Both the position numbers and the translations under genes were made by a program. A DNA stretch of 64,000 nt, taken from Iris pallida (taxonomy: Eukaryota; Streptophyta; Magnoliopsida; Asparagales; Iridaceae). Shown in pieces: positions 21,101 to 32,918 of this stretch (the stretch's first letter is position 1; each line of letters opens with the position of its first letter). The stretch spans positions 1,999,118-2,063,117 of the forward strand of contig JANAVB010007000.1 of the NCBI GenBank assembly GCA_029216955.1, given 5' to 3'. The notes under the pieces were generated by a model. It did not search any database and was not told the DNA's origin. It worked only from the letters and a program-made list of their open reading frames with translations.

Positions 21101-23209
21101 TACTAGACACATGGATAAGGGTCTAAAACCTATGGTATATAGGACATGACACTCATATGCAGTGAACAGATGGCATGGGGTAAATGTTGTCTGTTGTACA
21201 TGAACCCAAGGGGGGCCTGCTGTGTGTCACAGACACTGATGTGCAGCAGTGGTGTCAAGAGTAACCCAAAGTGAATCATGCATATCAATGTGTGTAAAGA
21301 GTGTGTCAAAGCCATGGTGAGTGTTCTTGTAAACTGTGTGCAGGCATGTCAATGTATTAGAGCAATTTCAGTATAGTAGTGTGAGGCAGAGGTCAAAGGA
21401 GCAGTGAATGCAAGTGTCAGATGTCGAGTGCAATAGTGTCAAGTATGTGTGTATAGAGCAAGTCCTGTGGTGTGTACACTTGTATTAGGAACTCAGTGTG
21501 AATTAGGAAATCAGTGACAGGCTTCATGTATCAGGGATATAGGAAGCTTACAATTTCGATTTAGAAATAGTAGCTAAATATCAATTCAGTAGGTAGGTAA
21601 TGCTGGTGTCATACGAGAGAGTGTTGGGAGTGTGTCCCAGTGTCCACGAATAGAACACAATCAGTCCAATCACCCATACGACACACAAAACAGAAAACAG
21701 TGTACACAAGCATCGTGTACGTGTGTCGAGTGAGGTAGAGACACGTGCGTTGCACCAACTATGTCGTGGTCGTGTACACATGTCCACCTAGACTAGGGGG
21801 ACGTGTCCAAGTGCCTGTCCCGTATCCACGTGGTGTCTATGTGTCGATACGAGACCGTATCAGTGAACAATTTCCGTACGTACAGTGACAGTGGGAGATC
21901 AGTGCAGGTCAATTTACTTCGTGCACAGTCGACGAGGACTCGTAAAATTTCGTGGGGGTGAGGTCAGACACTAGGCCCACGTGTCTACCAAATTTTGTGC
22001 CATATAGTGTCGTGTCGTGTCCTGTGTCAAGCCCGAATAGCAGGGGACTGCACGGGCACAGTGCGGTGCCTCGTGTATGGGGTGCGTGTCCATTTTGGAT
22101 ACGAAAATCTCCTAAAATCGTGCTCAGCCTTCACAAAAGTTATTATACATATCTAGATCTATAAATACATATAATTAGTTTCACAAAAATCGAAAATAAA
22201 ATCCTTAGAGTCATTTCGTCGAACACCTAAACACCCACTATGACACATGTCCGATACGGACACCAAACGAACACGAAATCCACCCAAATTTCGGGGACAG
22301 CTAAGGAACTCCTAGATCTAGCCCTAAATGCAAAGAAAACAGAAATTTAAATCAATTTGGGGAGTTTTACCTATAGGTACAAATTGCATGAAAAAACTCC
22401 AAATGGGGGATTCTTCCTTGCTAGCCAAATGCTCCCAAATTGTCCCAAAGCTGGGATTAAACCCCACAATCAAAAAATAGGAGACTATTAGGTTCTAATG
22501 CAAGAGAATAGGATTAAAAAGGAATTAAAATGGATTTATGGGGATTTTTGGAAGGGAGAAAAATACCTTTTCTTTCTCCAAGTGTTGGAATAATAAAAAA
22601 GAGGCAAGTCCTAATGAATAAGTGTTTATATAGGGTGGGGATCCCTATGTGGCTGGTCACTTAGGGTTTGGTTAGGGTTAGGGTGTCAAATCATGGGCCA
22701 TGGGCAAAGTCACAAGTCATTAAGTCCTTAATTCACATGTCATTTCATTAAACCACAAACCATGAAATAAATTCACTTAAACTAATCCTCTTAATCCAAA
22801 ATTAGTTTCTAATGACTAAAAGTAGGTTAACCTAAGTTAGACTAGGGTCACCATGGCTAGGGTTAGCTTCTAGGCTAGTCCACTAGGTCTCAACAAGTCA
22901 AAGTCAAACTAGAATTCACCAATTCAATAAATTATCAAATAATTCAAATAAATCAAAATGACCAAGTTACCCCTAGGCTAAAATGATAATTAAATTATCC
23001 TAATGACATGGTTAGGCTCTAGGTCATGCAGTCTCTAGGGTTTCACTAGCAGAACATCAAAATCACTAGTCATGACTTAAAGCAGATTTTAAATAGTTTA
23101 AAAATTATTAAAAATCACCAAAAATCATAATATAAAATAAATATCAATAAATAATAATTATAATTACAAAATTTCAAAATTACCCCCATTTCAGAAACTG
23201 GGTGTTACA
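18170..23209 (-). repeat. 3' LTR of element N
   Basis: On the plus strand it runs TGTCACGACCCG .. GGGTGTTACA. It matches 24547-29589 throughout, with scattered substitutions. A TATATAAA box on the minus strand is at 22632-22625, about 577 bases in from the LTR start. No supported ORF. Confidence 0.93.
19551..19793. repeat. GTCAA/TTGAC cluster in the element N LTR (left)
   Basis: Roughly 15 copies of GTCAA (TTGAC on the minus strand) lie in about 240 bases, many as GGTCAAC or AGTCAAA. TTGAC is the core of the plant W-box bound by WRKY factors. The same cluster is at 25927-26168. Confidence 0.65.
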
Positions 23210-24546
23210 ATCCTACCCCCTTAGAAAAATTTTGTCCTCGAAATTTAAGTCGGTCGTACTCCTTCTAGGTCAACCACCCACAATCAAAGTCTCTAAGCAA
23301 TTTTAACTCATTCAATTTGAAGAATAATATATAGAGTCATGGTCAACCATAGCAGTTGAAGGTCTCATCTAGATGGACTAGTCATATTAGATCAAAACAG
23401 TCCCTTGGCATCAACATGCAAGCAATATAGGGTGTTCCGCTGAAAAGATAAAGAAGCAACAAATCATTAAGGCATAGGACAGTCTACCATCCTATATGAA
23501 ACTGGTAAGGACAACTAGGAATTAATTATGAAGGGTTACCATTCCAAAGATGATTAAAATCGAAAGTTTAAGGCACGAGTGTCAATAGCATTGAAATCCA
23601 ATAATACAATATATATAAAAGAAGATTTAGTCCCGGCACGATCTAAGTTGATCAATTTCAGGATATATCGAAGTTTGGGCAAGATGGAGAACGAGGCCAT
23701 TGAAGTCTGAGCACGAGTATCCAAGATTTGATATCCATGTCACAATCGAATTAATTCAATTGAATAAGACCCCAAACACTGGATGATAAGGAGGATGACC
23801 CGGTCGACTGGTCACGATCAAAGAATTAGAATTTAAAGGATGATGCAAGGATATAGAAATAAGTCAATTTCCTCCTTTGGATAGGGAAACTAAACGTGAT
23901 ACCTTGGGTTGATCTACCAAGTCCAGTGCCTTTTCTTTCTGAAATATGTGAAAGGCAAAACAATAAGGAGTTCAAAGACGATGCTATTAAGTACAATACG
24001 TGGTTCATAGGCGATGGAAATAATTCAAAAGAAAATTACCAAAGCTGTCGTGGATGAGACTCTAGGACAAATTTAACTATGTCTCCCTCCATATAGAATA
24101 ATATATGAAAAGCGAACCAAAGTGCAATAGGTTGATCAGACCATCATGCACCGGTTCTGATTAGACAATATGTTAGTGGGTGCCAGCCCCCAATAAAATA
24201 TGTCATGATCAAGCTCAAAAAAGATAAGCTTGCAAAACTGGTGCTAAATTAGTAACATAAGATAGACAAAAAATAAGTAAGGATAATGATGAAGGAAGTT
24301 AATAGTCTAAAATCCTTTAAACATCAAGGAGTGAGGGTGAATCAAAACAAGAGGAAAAGGATTTTCAATTCGAAGTTCATAATGAGATTCTCAAGGGTCG
24401 TCCAGGAATCTCTCAAGTAGTCCTAACTGTGATTGAGTAGCCTCTCTGCTAAAGCATATTCCTTAGTTCCTATCGCAGGCTGTAGTGATACTCTAGTTCG
24501 AATGCCACTACATAAACTTGACCTGCATGGGCTACCACTAAAAACG
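23210..24546 (-). other. Interior of element N, non-coding
   Basis: 1337 bases with no reading frame of note. The purine tract lies at 23210-23250 (minus strand TTTCGAGGACAAAATTTTTC, then a G-run). The other end, next to the 5' LTR, carries the box CCCATGCAGGTC (minus, about 24530-24519) that elements A, B and C also have. No canonical TGGTATCAGAGC primer site is seen. Confidence 0.8.
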
Positions 24547-27500
24547 TGTCACGACCCGTACCTGTGTAGGGGTACGAGTACGTAACAACGCCCAGCCTAC
24601 GCCGCAGTGTCGACGGTAGAACGATGTTCTAGGTCGCTATCTAACCAACAACTCACGCAATTATATAATATACTTATCAAAATTTCAACTCCGAACGGAG
24701 GACAAGTATAGATATAATGTAATCTCAATCACAGTCTAAGCAGGATATGATAACACAGAAGATTATAACTAAGACTAAATAACAAAAATAAAACCAACAA
24801 CTAAATAATATAATCTCAGACAATCTCAACTACAAAATCCAACTTATATACAACTCCAGTTCTAAAACATAAAAGCTAAACAAAACAAGTAGCTAATCTC
24901 CCGATCACTCCTGAGTGTCGGGGCCATAGGTAGCTAAGCCATCTCCTGGTCTGTAATATGTAGGGCATGTGTCCTCAGGGCAATCATCTGTAAAATTTTC
25001 AACAGGTCCAGTCAGGACAAGAACGAGTATAATTCATCAAGAAAACCCAAGTAATGACAGAGAACTATAAAGCAGTTATAGACAGTTTTATTGATGAATA
25101 TGGCAGTTTATATACAAGTGATGGTATGAAGAACAGATAAGATACAAGGAAGGTAAGTAACTAAAACAAGAGAAGAATGATGGTAATGAAGACTGTAAAA
25201 TAAATCTAGCTGAACTAAAGTAACATAATAAGTCCAGGAAGTAAATGTAGAACAAGTGTAAAACTACTATAAATCTAGTACGAGATGAATCTAATACAAG
25301 ATGAATCCAGTAGAAGATGATTCTAGGTAGTGATCAAGAATCCAGGTGAGTTCAGCTATTCTAACAGTATATTTTAAAATACCGAGATCGACATGTAAAC
25401 GGCTGCTGGTAATACGGCACATCACACACCTGGCCGGGCGTGAGATGGCTATCATTCCAGTAGATTCCAGTTGATTCCAGTTAGGAGATTCCAGATTATG
25501 GTATGTCTACATGTCTTACTCTAGTATTTCTCCGCCCCGCAATACAAATGAATCCAAAATTTGACACGAGAATCGAGATGAGTCCAGCCAAAATATGATG
25601 ATTCCAGAAATAGATTTCGGAATGATTCCAGTAATAGAGGCCAGATAAGTAAGGTATGTGTGTCACATACATGAATCCAGAAATATCCATGCGTGTTGTA
25701 ACAGAGAATCACATAAAACTAACTATAACTGAAGTACAATAATTGACAATTAAATAAGTGAACTATCAGAGAATGTACTCGCCTGATACTCTGAAAAGAG
25801 TAGTGTAATATCAGATGTCTGCAACAGAGTCACAACGTCCTAAATAGAGAAATATGGGTTATAATGTGTTTAAAAATAAGACAGATGAAGTTTATGATGC
25901 ATCTACATGATTTCTAGGCCAATCTAGGTCAAAGTCAACTCTAAGTCAAACCTGGTCAACTGTCTAGGCCAAACTAGGTCCAAGTCAAACTTGGTCAACT
26001 CTGGGTCAACTCAAGTCAGCTACACTAGGCAAACTAGGTCAATTGGTCACATCTAGACTCAATTTTGACTTTTGGTTAACTCCAGTCAATCTTGAACTAT
26101 TGGGTCAAACCTGGGTCAATTCTAGGGTTGTGGTCAACTAGTCAAACTTAGCTAATTAGGTCAACTAGGCTATTCTACCCCTATTACCAAGGTAAAATCA
26201 ACTACCTTGCTAATCTTAGCTACCCTCATATATAATACATACCCTCATATATATGAATACTCATAAACAAATACCATTACCTATTCTAAGATATCACATA
26301 TACCTATATCATGTATAGCCTAAGGGGTATTGGTTAACATTGAACTCTTGGCCAAACTTCTAGGGCTATCTCAAACCATAGCTTAAACTTCAATCCTAAC
26401 ATATGCATACAATAACCACTCTAAGAGGCCTATCCACAACCTTATCATATATGTAACTCGATTTCCAACTATGCATATTACACCTATATATTCTATATAT
26501 GAAACCCCTAATCAATACACAACCATTAATATTCATATATATATAATGTATACACAATTGGGTAACTGGTATATATAGTATCTACCATACAATAGGGTGG
26601 AGCACATGAAAGGATAGGTCTGAACCACTAAACAAATGAGACTGTATCAAGGACCCTAAACTGATACCACTATATAGGCTAAACAACATAGGGATATTGA
26701 CTGAACAATGTATATCTAAACTAACAAGGAAGAGGGAAGTGTACATACATATAGAATATCTTGAACCGATCAAGTAGGAGGACAGAACAATATTCAAATA
26801 TGGGAGTGTATAGCAGGACGGTAATGGTTCAACTGAACAACTACAAGAGGGGGAAACTGGTCTGATCTCATGATGCAAGGACAGACAACTGAACTTAAAG
26901 AGACAATGAATCAAAGTCATGTAGGACAGTCTCTAATATGCAGGAACAAGGCCAAGTATGTGCAGTGAATCAAGTGAGGGGTTCATGCATCTAACATGTG
27001 CAAGAGGTTATTGAACAAATAGTGAAAAGAGGATACAGGACACTAAGTGATGCGGTGAGCTAAATGATTAGAAGCTATACATGATATGCAATACAAAATC
27101 TAATGTACATGAGAGATGATTCAAATTAGGAGAGAACCACACTATATGAAGATACAATGGATTAATCACAAATGCACTGAAATAACAAATGTAGTGGACT
27201 GAGACATCCAAATTCGATTGATATCCCATTGTGGCATAGCAACCTAGGACAGAACATTAAGGTAGAGGATTGGTTGTTAGGGGGTCTGAACATGTAGGAT
27301 ATGGACTCTAAATAACTATCTATTCTTGGACAGTCTCAACCGTAGGACATGATAGGAATTAGGACATGATACTAATCCAAGGTATCAGGACCCTGATATC
27401 AGTATAGAGTCAAATGCAACCTCACATTAATATGCTGGACAACTTGAAGAATGACTAAGCTATGAACTGGACCAAATACTAGACACATGGATAAGGGTCT

Positions 27501-29589
27501 GATACCTATGGTATATAGGACATGACACTCATATGCAGTGAACAGATGGCATGGGGTGAATGTTGTCTGCTGTACATGAACCCAAGGGGGGCCTACTGTA
27601 TGTCACAGACACTGATGTGCAGCAGTGGTGTCAAGAATAACCCAAAGTGAATCATGTATATCAATGTGTGTAAAGAGTGTTTCAAAGCCATGGTGAGTGT
27701 TCTTGTAAAGTGTGTGCAGGCATGTCAATGTATTACAGCAATTTCAGTATAGTAGTGTGAGACAGAGGTCACGGGAGCAGTGAATACAAGTGTCAGATGT
27801 CGAGTGCAATAGTGTCAAGTATGTGTGTATAGAGCAAGTGTTGTGGTGTGTACACCTGTATTAGGAACTCAGTGTGAATTAGGAAATCAGTGACATGCTT
27901 CATGTATCAGGGATATAGGAATCTTACAATTTCGATTTAGAAATAGTAGCTAAATCTCAATTCAGAAGGTAGGTAATGCTGGTGTCATGCGAGAGAGTGT
28001 TGGGAGTGTGTCCCAGTGTCCACGAATAGGACACAATCAGTCCAATCACCCACACGACACACAAAATAGAAAATAGTGTACACAAGCATCATGCACGTGT
28101 GTCGAGTGAGGTAGAGACACGTGCGTTGCACCAACTGTGTCGTGGTCGTGCACACATGTCCACCTAGACTAGGGGGACGTGTCCAAGTGCCTGTCCCGTG
28201 TCCACGTGGTGTCTACGTCTCGATACGAGACCGTATCAGTAAACAATTTTCGTGCGTGCAGTGACAGTGGGAGATCAGTACAGGTTGATTTACTTCGTGC
28301 ACAGTCGACGAGGACTCGTAAAATTTCATGGTGGTGAGGTCAGATACTAGGCCCACGTGTCTACCAAATTTTGTTCCATATAGTGTCGTGTCGTGTCCTG
28401 TGTCAAGCCCGAATAGCAGGGGACTGTTCGGGCACAGTGCGGTGCCTCGTGCTTGGGGTGCGTGTCCATTTTGGACACAAAAATCACCTAAAATCGTGCT
28501 CAGTCTTCACAAAAGTTATTATACATATCTAGATCTACAAATACATATAATTAATTAGTTTCACAAAAATCGAAAATAAAATCCTTAGAGGCATTTCGTC
28601 GAACACCTAAACACCCACTATGACACATGTCCGATACGGACACCAAACGGATACGAAATCCACCCAAATTTTGGGGACAGCTAGGGAACTCCTAGATCTA
28701 GCCCTAACTGCAAAGAAAACAGAAATTTAAATCAATTTGGGGAGTTTTACCTATAGGTACAAATTGCATGAAAAAGCTCCAAATAGGGGATTCTTCCTTG
28801 CTAGCCAAATGCTCCTAAATTGTCCCAAAGCTGGGATTAAACCCCACAATCAAAAAATAGGAGAGTATTAGATTCTAGTGCAAGAAACTAGGATTAAAAA
28901 GGAATTAAAATAGATTTATGGGAATTTTTGGAAGGGGGAAAAATACATTTTCTTTCTCCAAGTGTTGGAATAATAAAAAAGAGGCAAGCCCTAATGAATA
29001 AGTGTTTATATAGGGTGGAGATCCCTATGTGGCTGGTCACTTAGGGTTTGGTTAGGGTTAGGGTGTCAAATCATGGGCCATGGGCCAAGTCACAAGTCAT
29101 TAAGTCCTTAATTCACATGTCATTTCATTAAACCACAAACCATGAAATAAATTCACTTAAACTAATCCTCCTAATCGAAAATTAGTTTCTAATGACTAAA
29201 AGTAGGTTAACCTAAGTTAGACTAGGGTCACCATGGCTAGGGTTAGCTTCTAGGCTAGTCCACTAGGTCTCAACAAGTCAAAGTCAAACTAGAATTCACC
29301 AATTCAATAAATCATCAAATAATTCAAATAAGTCAAAATGACCAAGTTACCCCTAGGCTAAAATAATAATTAAATCATCCTAATGACATGGTTAGGCTCT
29401 AGGTCATGCAGTCTCTAGGGTTTCACTAGCAGCATGTCAAAATCACTATTCATGACTTAAAGCAGATTTTAAATAGTTTAAAAATTATTAAAAATCACCA
29501 AAAATCATAATATAAAATAAATATCAATAAATAATAATTATAATTACAAAATTTCAAAATTACCCCCATTTCAGAAACTGGGTGTTACA
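24547..29589 (-). repeat. 5' LTR of element N
   Basis: 5043 bases, the pair of 18170-23209. A TATATAAA box on the minus strand lies at 29012-29005 and would start transcription about 600 bases into the LTR, leaving a leader of more than 4 kb before the interior. Confidence 0.93.
25927..26168. repeat. GTCAA/TTGAC cluster in the element N LTR (right)
   Basis: Pair of 19551-19793, essentially unchanged. Confidence 0.65.
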
Positions 29590-30009
29590 CCCTGAATCTG
29601 TTCTCACCCCTCTTTCCAAAGCCGTTTGTAATCCTTGGTTGAGCAACACATTCTGCTCTTGCAACTGAGCGTGCATGCGTTGCTGGGCCAACATCTGATG
29701 TTGCTGAGTGGCCATCATCCCTCTCATGATCTCCAGAAGGGCTGGTGTGTCTACTTCTACGGGGGTAGGTGGAACTGTTGGTGGTGTTGGAACCTCCGGA
29801 TACTGCGATCCAGCTGCTGGTTCCACTATCACCTCTTCTTGGATGGTCTCTTGGGGTAGCACCGGCCCTTGTTGCTGACCAACATGGTCATGTTGTTCAT
29901 GTTGCCCTTGTTGTCTTTGTTGTTGCTGTCCAGCTCTGACAGATGCGGACGAGGTGCCCCTAAGAAAAGGGACAAGAGAACAATCAAACGATCGGACAGA
30001 AAAGATCAA
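29590..30009 (-). pseudogene. gag: Element A gag, N-terminal part
   Basis: On the minus strand this gives a Gln/Pro-rich N-terminal Gag (QQQQRQQGQHEQHDHVGQQ, then TPALLEIMRGMMATQQHQML), similar in layout to chromovirus Gag. No clear ATG is seen; the open stretch begins after CTTAGGGGCACC near 29960, so the start codon may be lost. It runs directly into the element N insertion, and the Gag continues at 18169. The TSD is at 29590-29594. Confidence 0.72.
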
Positions 30010-30157
30010 ATGAAGTCAAAGGATACCGGAATGTTAAGCTTGAGTCAAGAGTAACGAATCATGAGATCAAGGAGAAACATGTGTGATTGAGACATCCTAT
30101 AAATTAAAACACCCCACAAATCTGAAATCAGACCTGCATGGGCCCCCAATAAAACCT

Positions 30158-32918
30158 TGTCACGCCCCAGAACCAGAATACCGGAGAGCGGGGGAATGAC
30201 TCAGCCAGCTACATATTACGGGTAGATGAATACCGTATAATACGATCAATGTTGTCTAAAAGACGAGGGGGTACATACTACATGAAAGTCTTACTAGGGT
30301 TACTCAACATCTATTGTCTCAATCATTCAAACAAAAAACAGTAAATAGAGAACATGTAAGATAAAGCAGTAAGGCGCCCCAAATGCTTAGTTAAAATGTT
30401 CTGGAGATCTGGCTTTACAAAACATAGCCAGACGACATAGCAAAGTATACACAATTGTTATCAGCTGTAGTCTGACTTAGTTACAATTATGTAAAAGTAA
30501 GTACAAGACAATCCGACTAACATGTCGGTGCCAAACGGCAAAGTATAAAGTAAGTAACAAAACGAGCGGAGAAGTAAGGAACCCACTCGTGTCCTCCTGC
30601 GATCATTCCTCTAGTATTGACCATTTTGGAGGTAGAAGTAAGCTGAGTCCTCGGGAACCGGCTCTAAATCTGGCCATACAAAACCAGAGAGGTTAGACCT
30701 CTAATAGCAAGTACCGCAAGGAAGCACGATATGAGGAATTAGAGCCAGTAATAAAAATTAAGAATATAATAAGTAGTCTCCGCTTACTACTGGAATTCAC
30801 ATAACATCACGACACTTTTAACCAACTTCCCAACCAAACAAGGACAGAAGTTGACCCGTCATGTCCTGATATTCAAATCATCTTGGTAGTTAACAGAGTA
30901 GGTACAGTACACAAACAAGTCAACTTAGGCGGCCATACAACTACTACGGCTTGCTACTGTGAGTTCCAAGTTACCCTGGAAATATGCAATAAGGATTCCT
31001 CAGTACTTACTATTTATAAGCAAGGCTAGTCTACCCAATCAATCAATTGCGCCAATCATGAATTTAGACGAGTCCCGACGGGACGTCCGTCATCAATATA
31101 TAATAAATAATATAAGCAGATACCGCTTCCTGTCCGTGTGGCAGATTTGCAGTATCTGTGGGAACCAGCCGGCATGTCGGGCACTAATTGTCCCAAGGAT
31201 GGCTGTCATGTAAGAACTCGGAAATCCATTCTCTCCATGCAATCATTATTTTATTTAACTTAATAGTCTCTATGTTAAGTGAAATCTTATGCCGTAGATC
31301 ATGGTCATTCAGAATGAGTACTTCCGTACAAAGTACGATATGCACAACTCTATAACGATACCCGTGCATTTAGGTTGTAGTTCTTACATAGAGTAATGCA
31401 ACAATCAAAACTAGCCACGAAATAATCATGCCTTGACCGTAAAGTACACATGCTGCTTTTGTAGAAAATAAATTGAAGCCTGTACGTGCCCATATGCCAA
31501 TGTTCGGGATCGGCCAATCGATCGCAATAGTTCATAGTTAATATGAACGTGTCTCATTCAATTCAATAAGACGACTAGCCAGTCTCTTAGTTCCAACTAG
31601 GAACGCATGATCAAATATTAATCAAGGTCACAATTAATGTCAATTCGTGCCAAGGCATGACAGTCAAACTGGTATTTAATATGGTCGAGTCTATAACTCC
31701 CAGGGTTAAGTTTCAGTCATTCTGGACATCCATAAACCAATCGAGACACAGGGCACATTCCACACAATAATATATATTAAAATATTAACATATCATGATT
31801 TTATCGAGTTCATGTCAAAAGGCGTAAGGATATAATAGGGAAATGCCATGTACGTAAGGAAGTTTACGCAAAGAATAATATTACGCATAAAAATATTATA
31901 CGCGTAAAAAGGATATATTTACGCGTAAAAGAGTACGCGTAAAAGGAATACGCTCAATAAAGGATAAAGTTGCATGTAAAAAGTCGTCTTTTGCAAAGCC
32001 AGAATAGTATGCGTAAAAAGTAACGTTACGCGTAAAAACTCATACGCGTAAAAAGTAACGTTACGCGTAAAAACTCATATGCGTAAAAAGTAACGTTACG
32101 CATAAAACATTGTATGCGTGAAAAGTCAAAGTTTACGCATGAATGAATATGCGTAAAGAGTAATACGCCAAGCCAAGTCGACTTGCGTAAAATTGATTCA
32201 AGCTGACACGAATGATCGTGGACGTAGAGCTTGATATTACTCGAGCACGTATAAACGTGTGCATAGAGCCGGATATTACGCTGGCACATAAAAACGTGGG
32301 CGTAAAGCTCTTCCCAAACTCCAAATTCTATGGAACCTTCATTCCAAGCCGAAAATGGGATTCCATGGGTCAGAATGGCGTATAACACAATCTCAACAAT
32401 CTGGAATGAACAAAACTTGGCAATAAGGAGGTTTGATAAATCAAAACCAATGAAATCCGAAAAATAGTAATTTTTAGATCTACTAAAAATGAGACTTCAA
32501 AATGCAAAGTGCCAAGTTCTAAACTATCTTAGAATCACGAAAGGAAGATATATCAACCATAAAAATGGATTCTCATATGGAAGCAAGATATACTTGCCTA
32601 TGGGTTGGTAGGTGGGGAGAGTTATGAGGAAGAAGAAGAGTAAATGAGAAAGAAGAAGAATGAAGAGAGAGAAAGGAGTTGGAGCTTTAAATGAAGATGT
32701 GGGGAGTTGGGTTCGGTTCATGTTGAACCACCCAAATCCGAAAATAAACCAACCCAAGCCGAACCTAGAAGCAAAACTAAGCAGAAAATAAAATACAGCA
32801 AAAAAATTTAGCGTAAAATTAAAAATTTTAATACAGAACAAATGCATGATAAATATTAAATAAATACATTCAAGCAGTACACGTATTAAAATACGTATTT
32901 CGGAAACGAGGAGTGACA
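30158..32918 (-). repeat. 5' LTR of element A
   Basis: On the plus strand it begins TGTCACGCCCCAG, next to the leader box CCCATGCAGGTC (minus, about 30143-30132), and ends GAGGAGTGACA at 32918, giving 2761 bases with TG..CA ends on the minus strand. Only one copy is in the window, so the outer boundary is inferred from terminal similarity to the other elements. No gene inside. Confidence 0.6.
32008..32168. repeat. 35-bp tandem repeat rich in ACGCGTAAA
   Basis: Units of exactly 35 bases start at 32008, 32043, 32078 and 32113, with a partial fifth at 32148. Each carries two (T)ACGCGTAAA or ATGCGTAAA words. Isolated copies of ACGCGTAAA extend back to about 31850. It lies inside the element A LTR. 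Confidence 0.88.

Larger units (their letters stand above)
18170..29589 (-). mobile_element. Element N: non-autonomous LTR retrotransposon with 5 kb LTRs
   Basis: Two near-identical LTRs of 5040 and 5043 bases flank only 1337 bases of non-coding interior. Ends are TG..CA on the minus strand, and a perfect CCCTG duplication borders the element. Orientation follows from the purine tract, which lies next to the left LTR. No gag or pol reading frame exists anywhere in it, so it must depend on another element's proteins. It is inserted in the gag of element A. LTR-rich, coding-free elements of this kind are called LARDs; here the LTRs are longer than the interior. Confidence 0.92.
16924..32918 (-). 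mobile_element. Element A: old minus-strand Ty3/Gypsy element, split by element N
   Basis: It comprises the 5' LTR (32918-30158), a leader, gag N-terminus (30009-29590), then after element N the gag C-terminus and protease start (18169-16924). The rest is beyond the Tat insertion and outside the window. The split is reconstructed from matching gag order and the CCCTG duplication. Confidence 0.8.
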
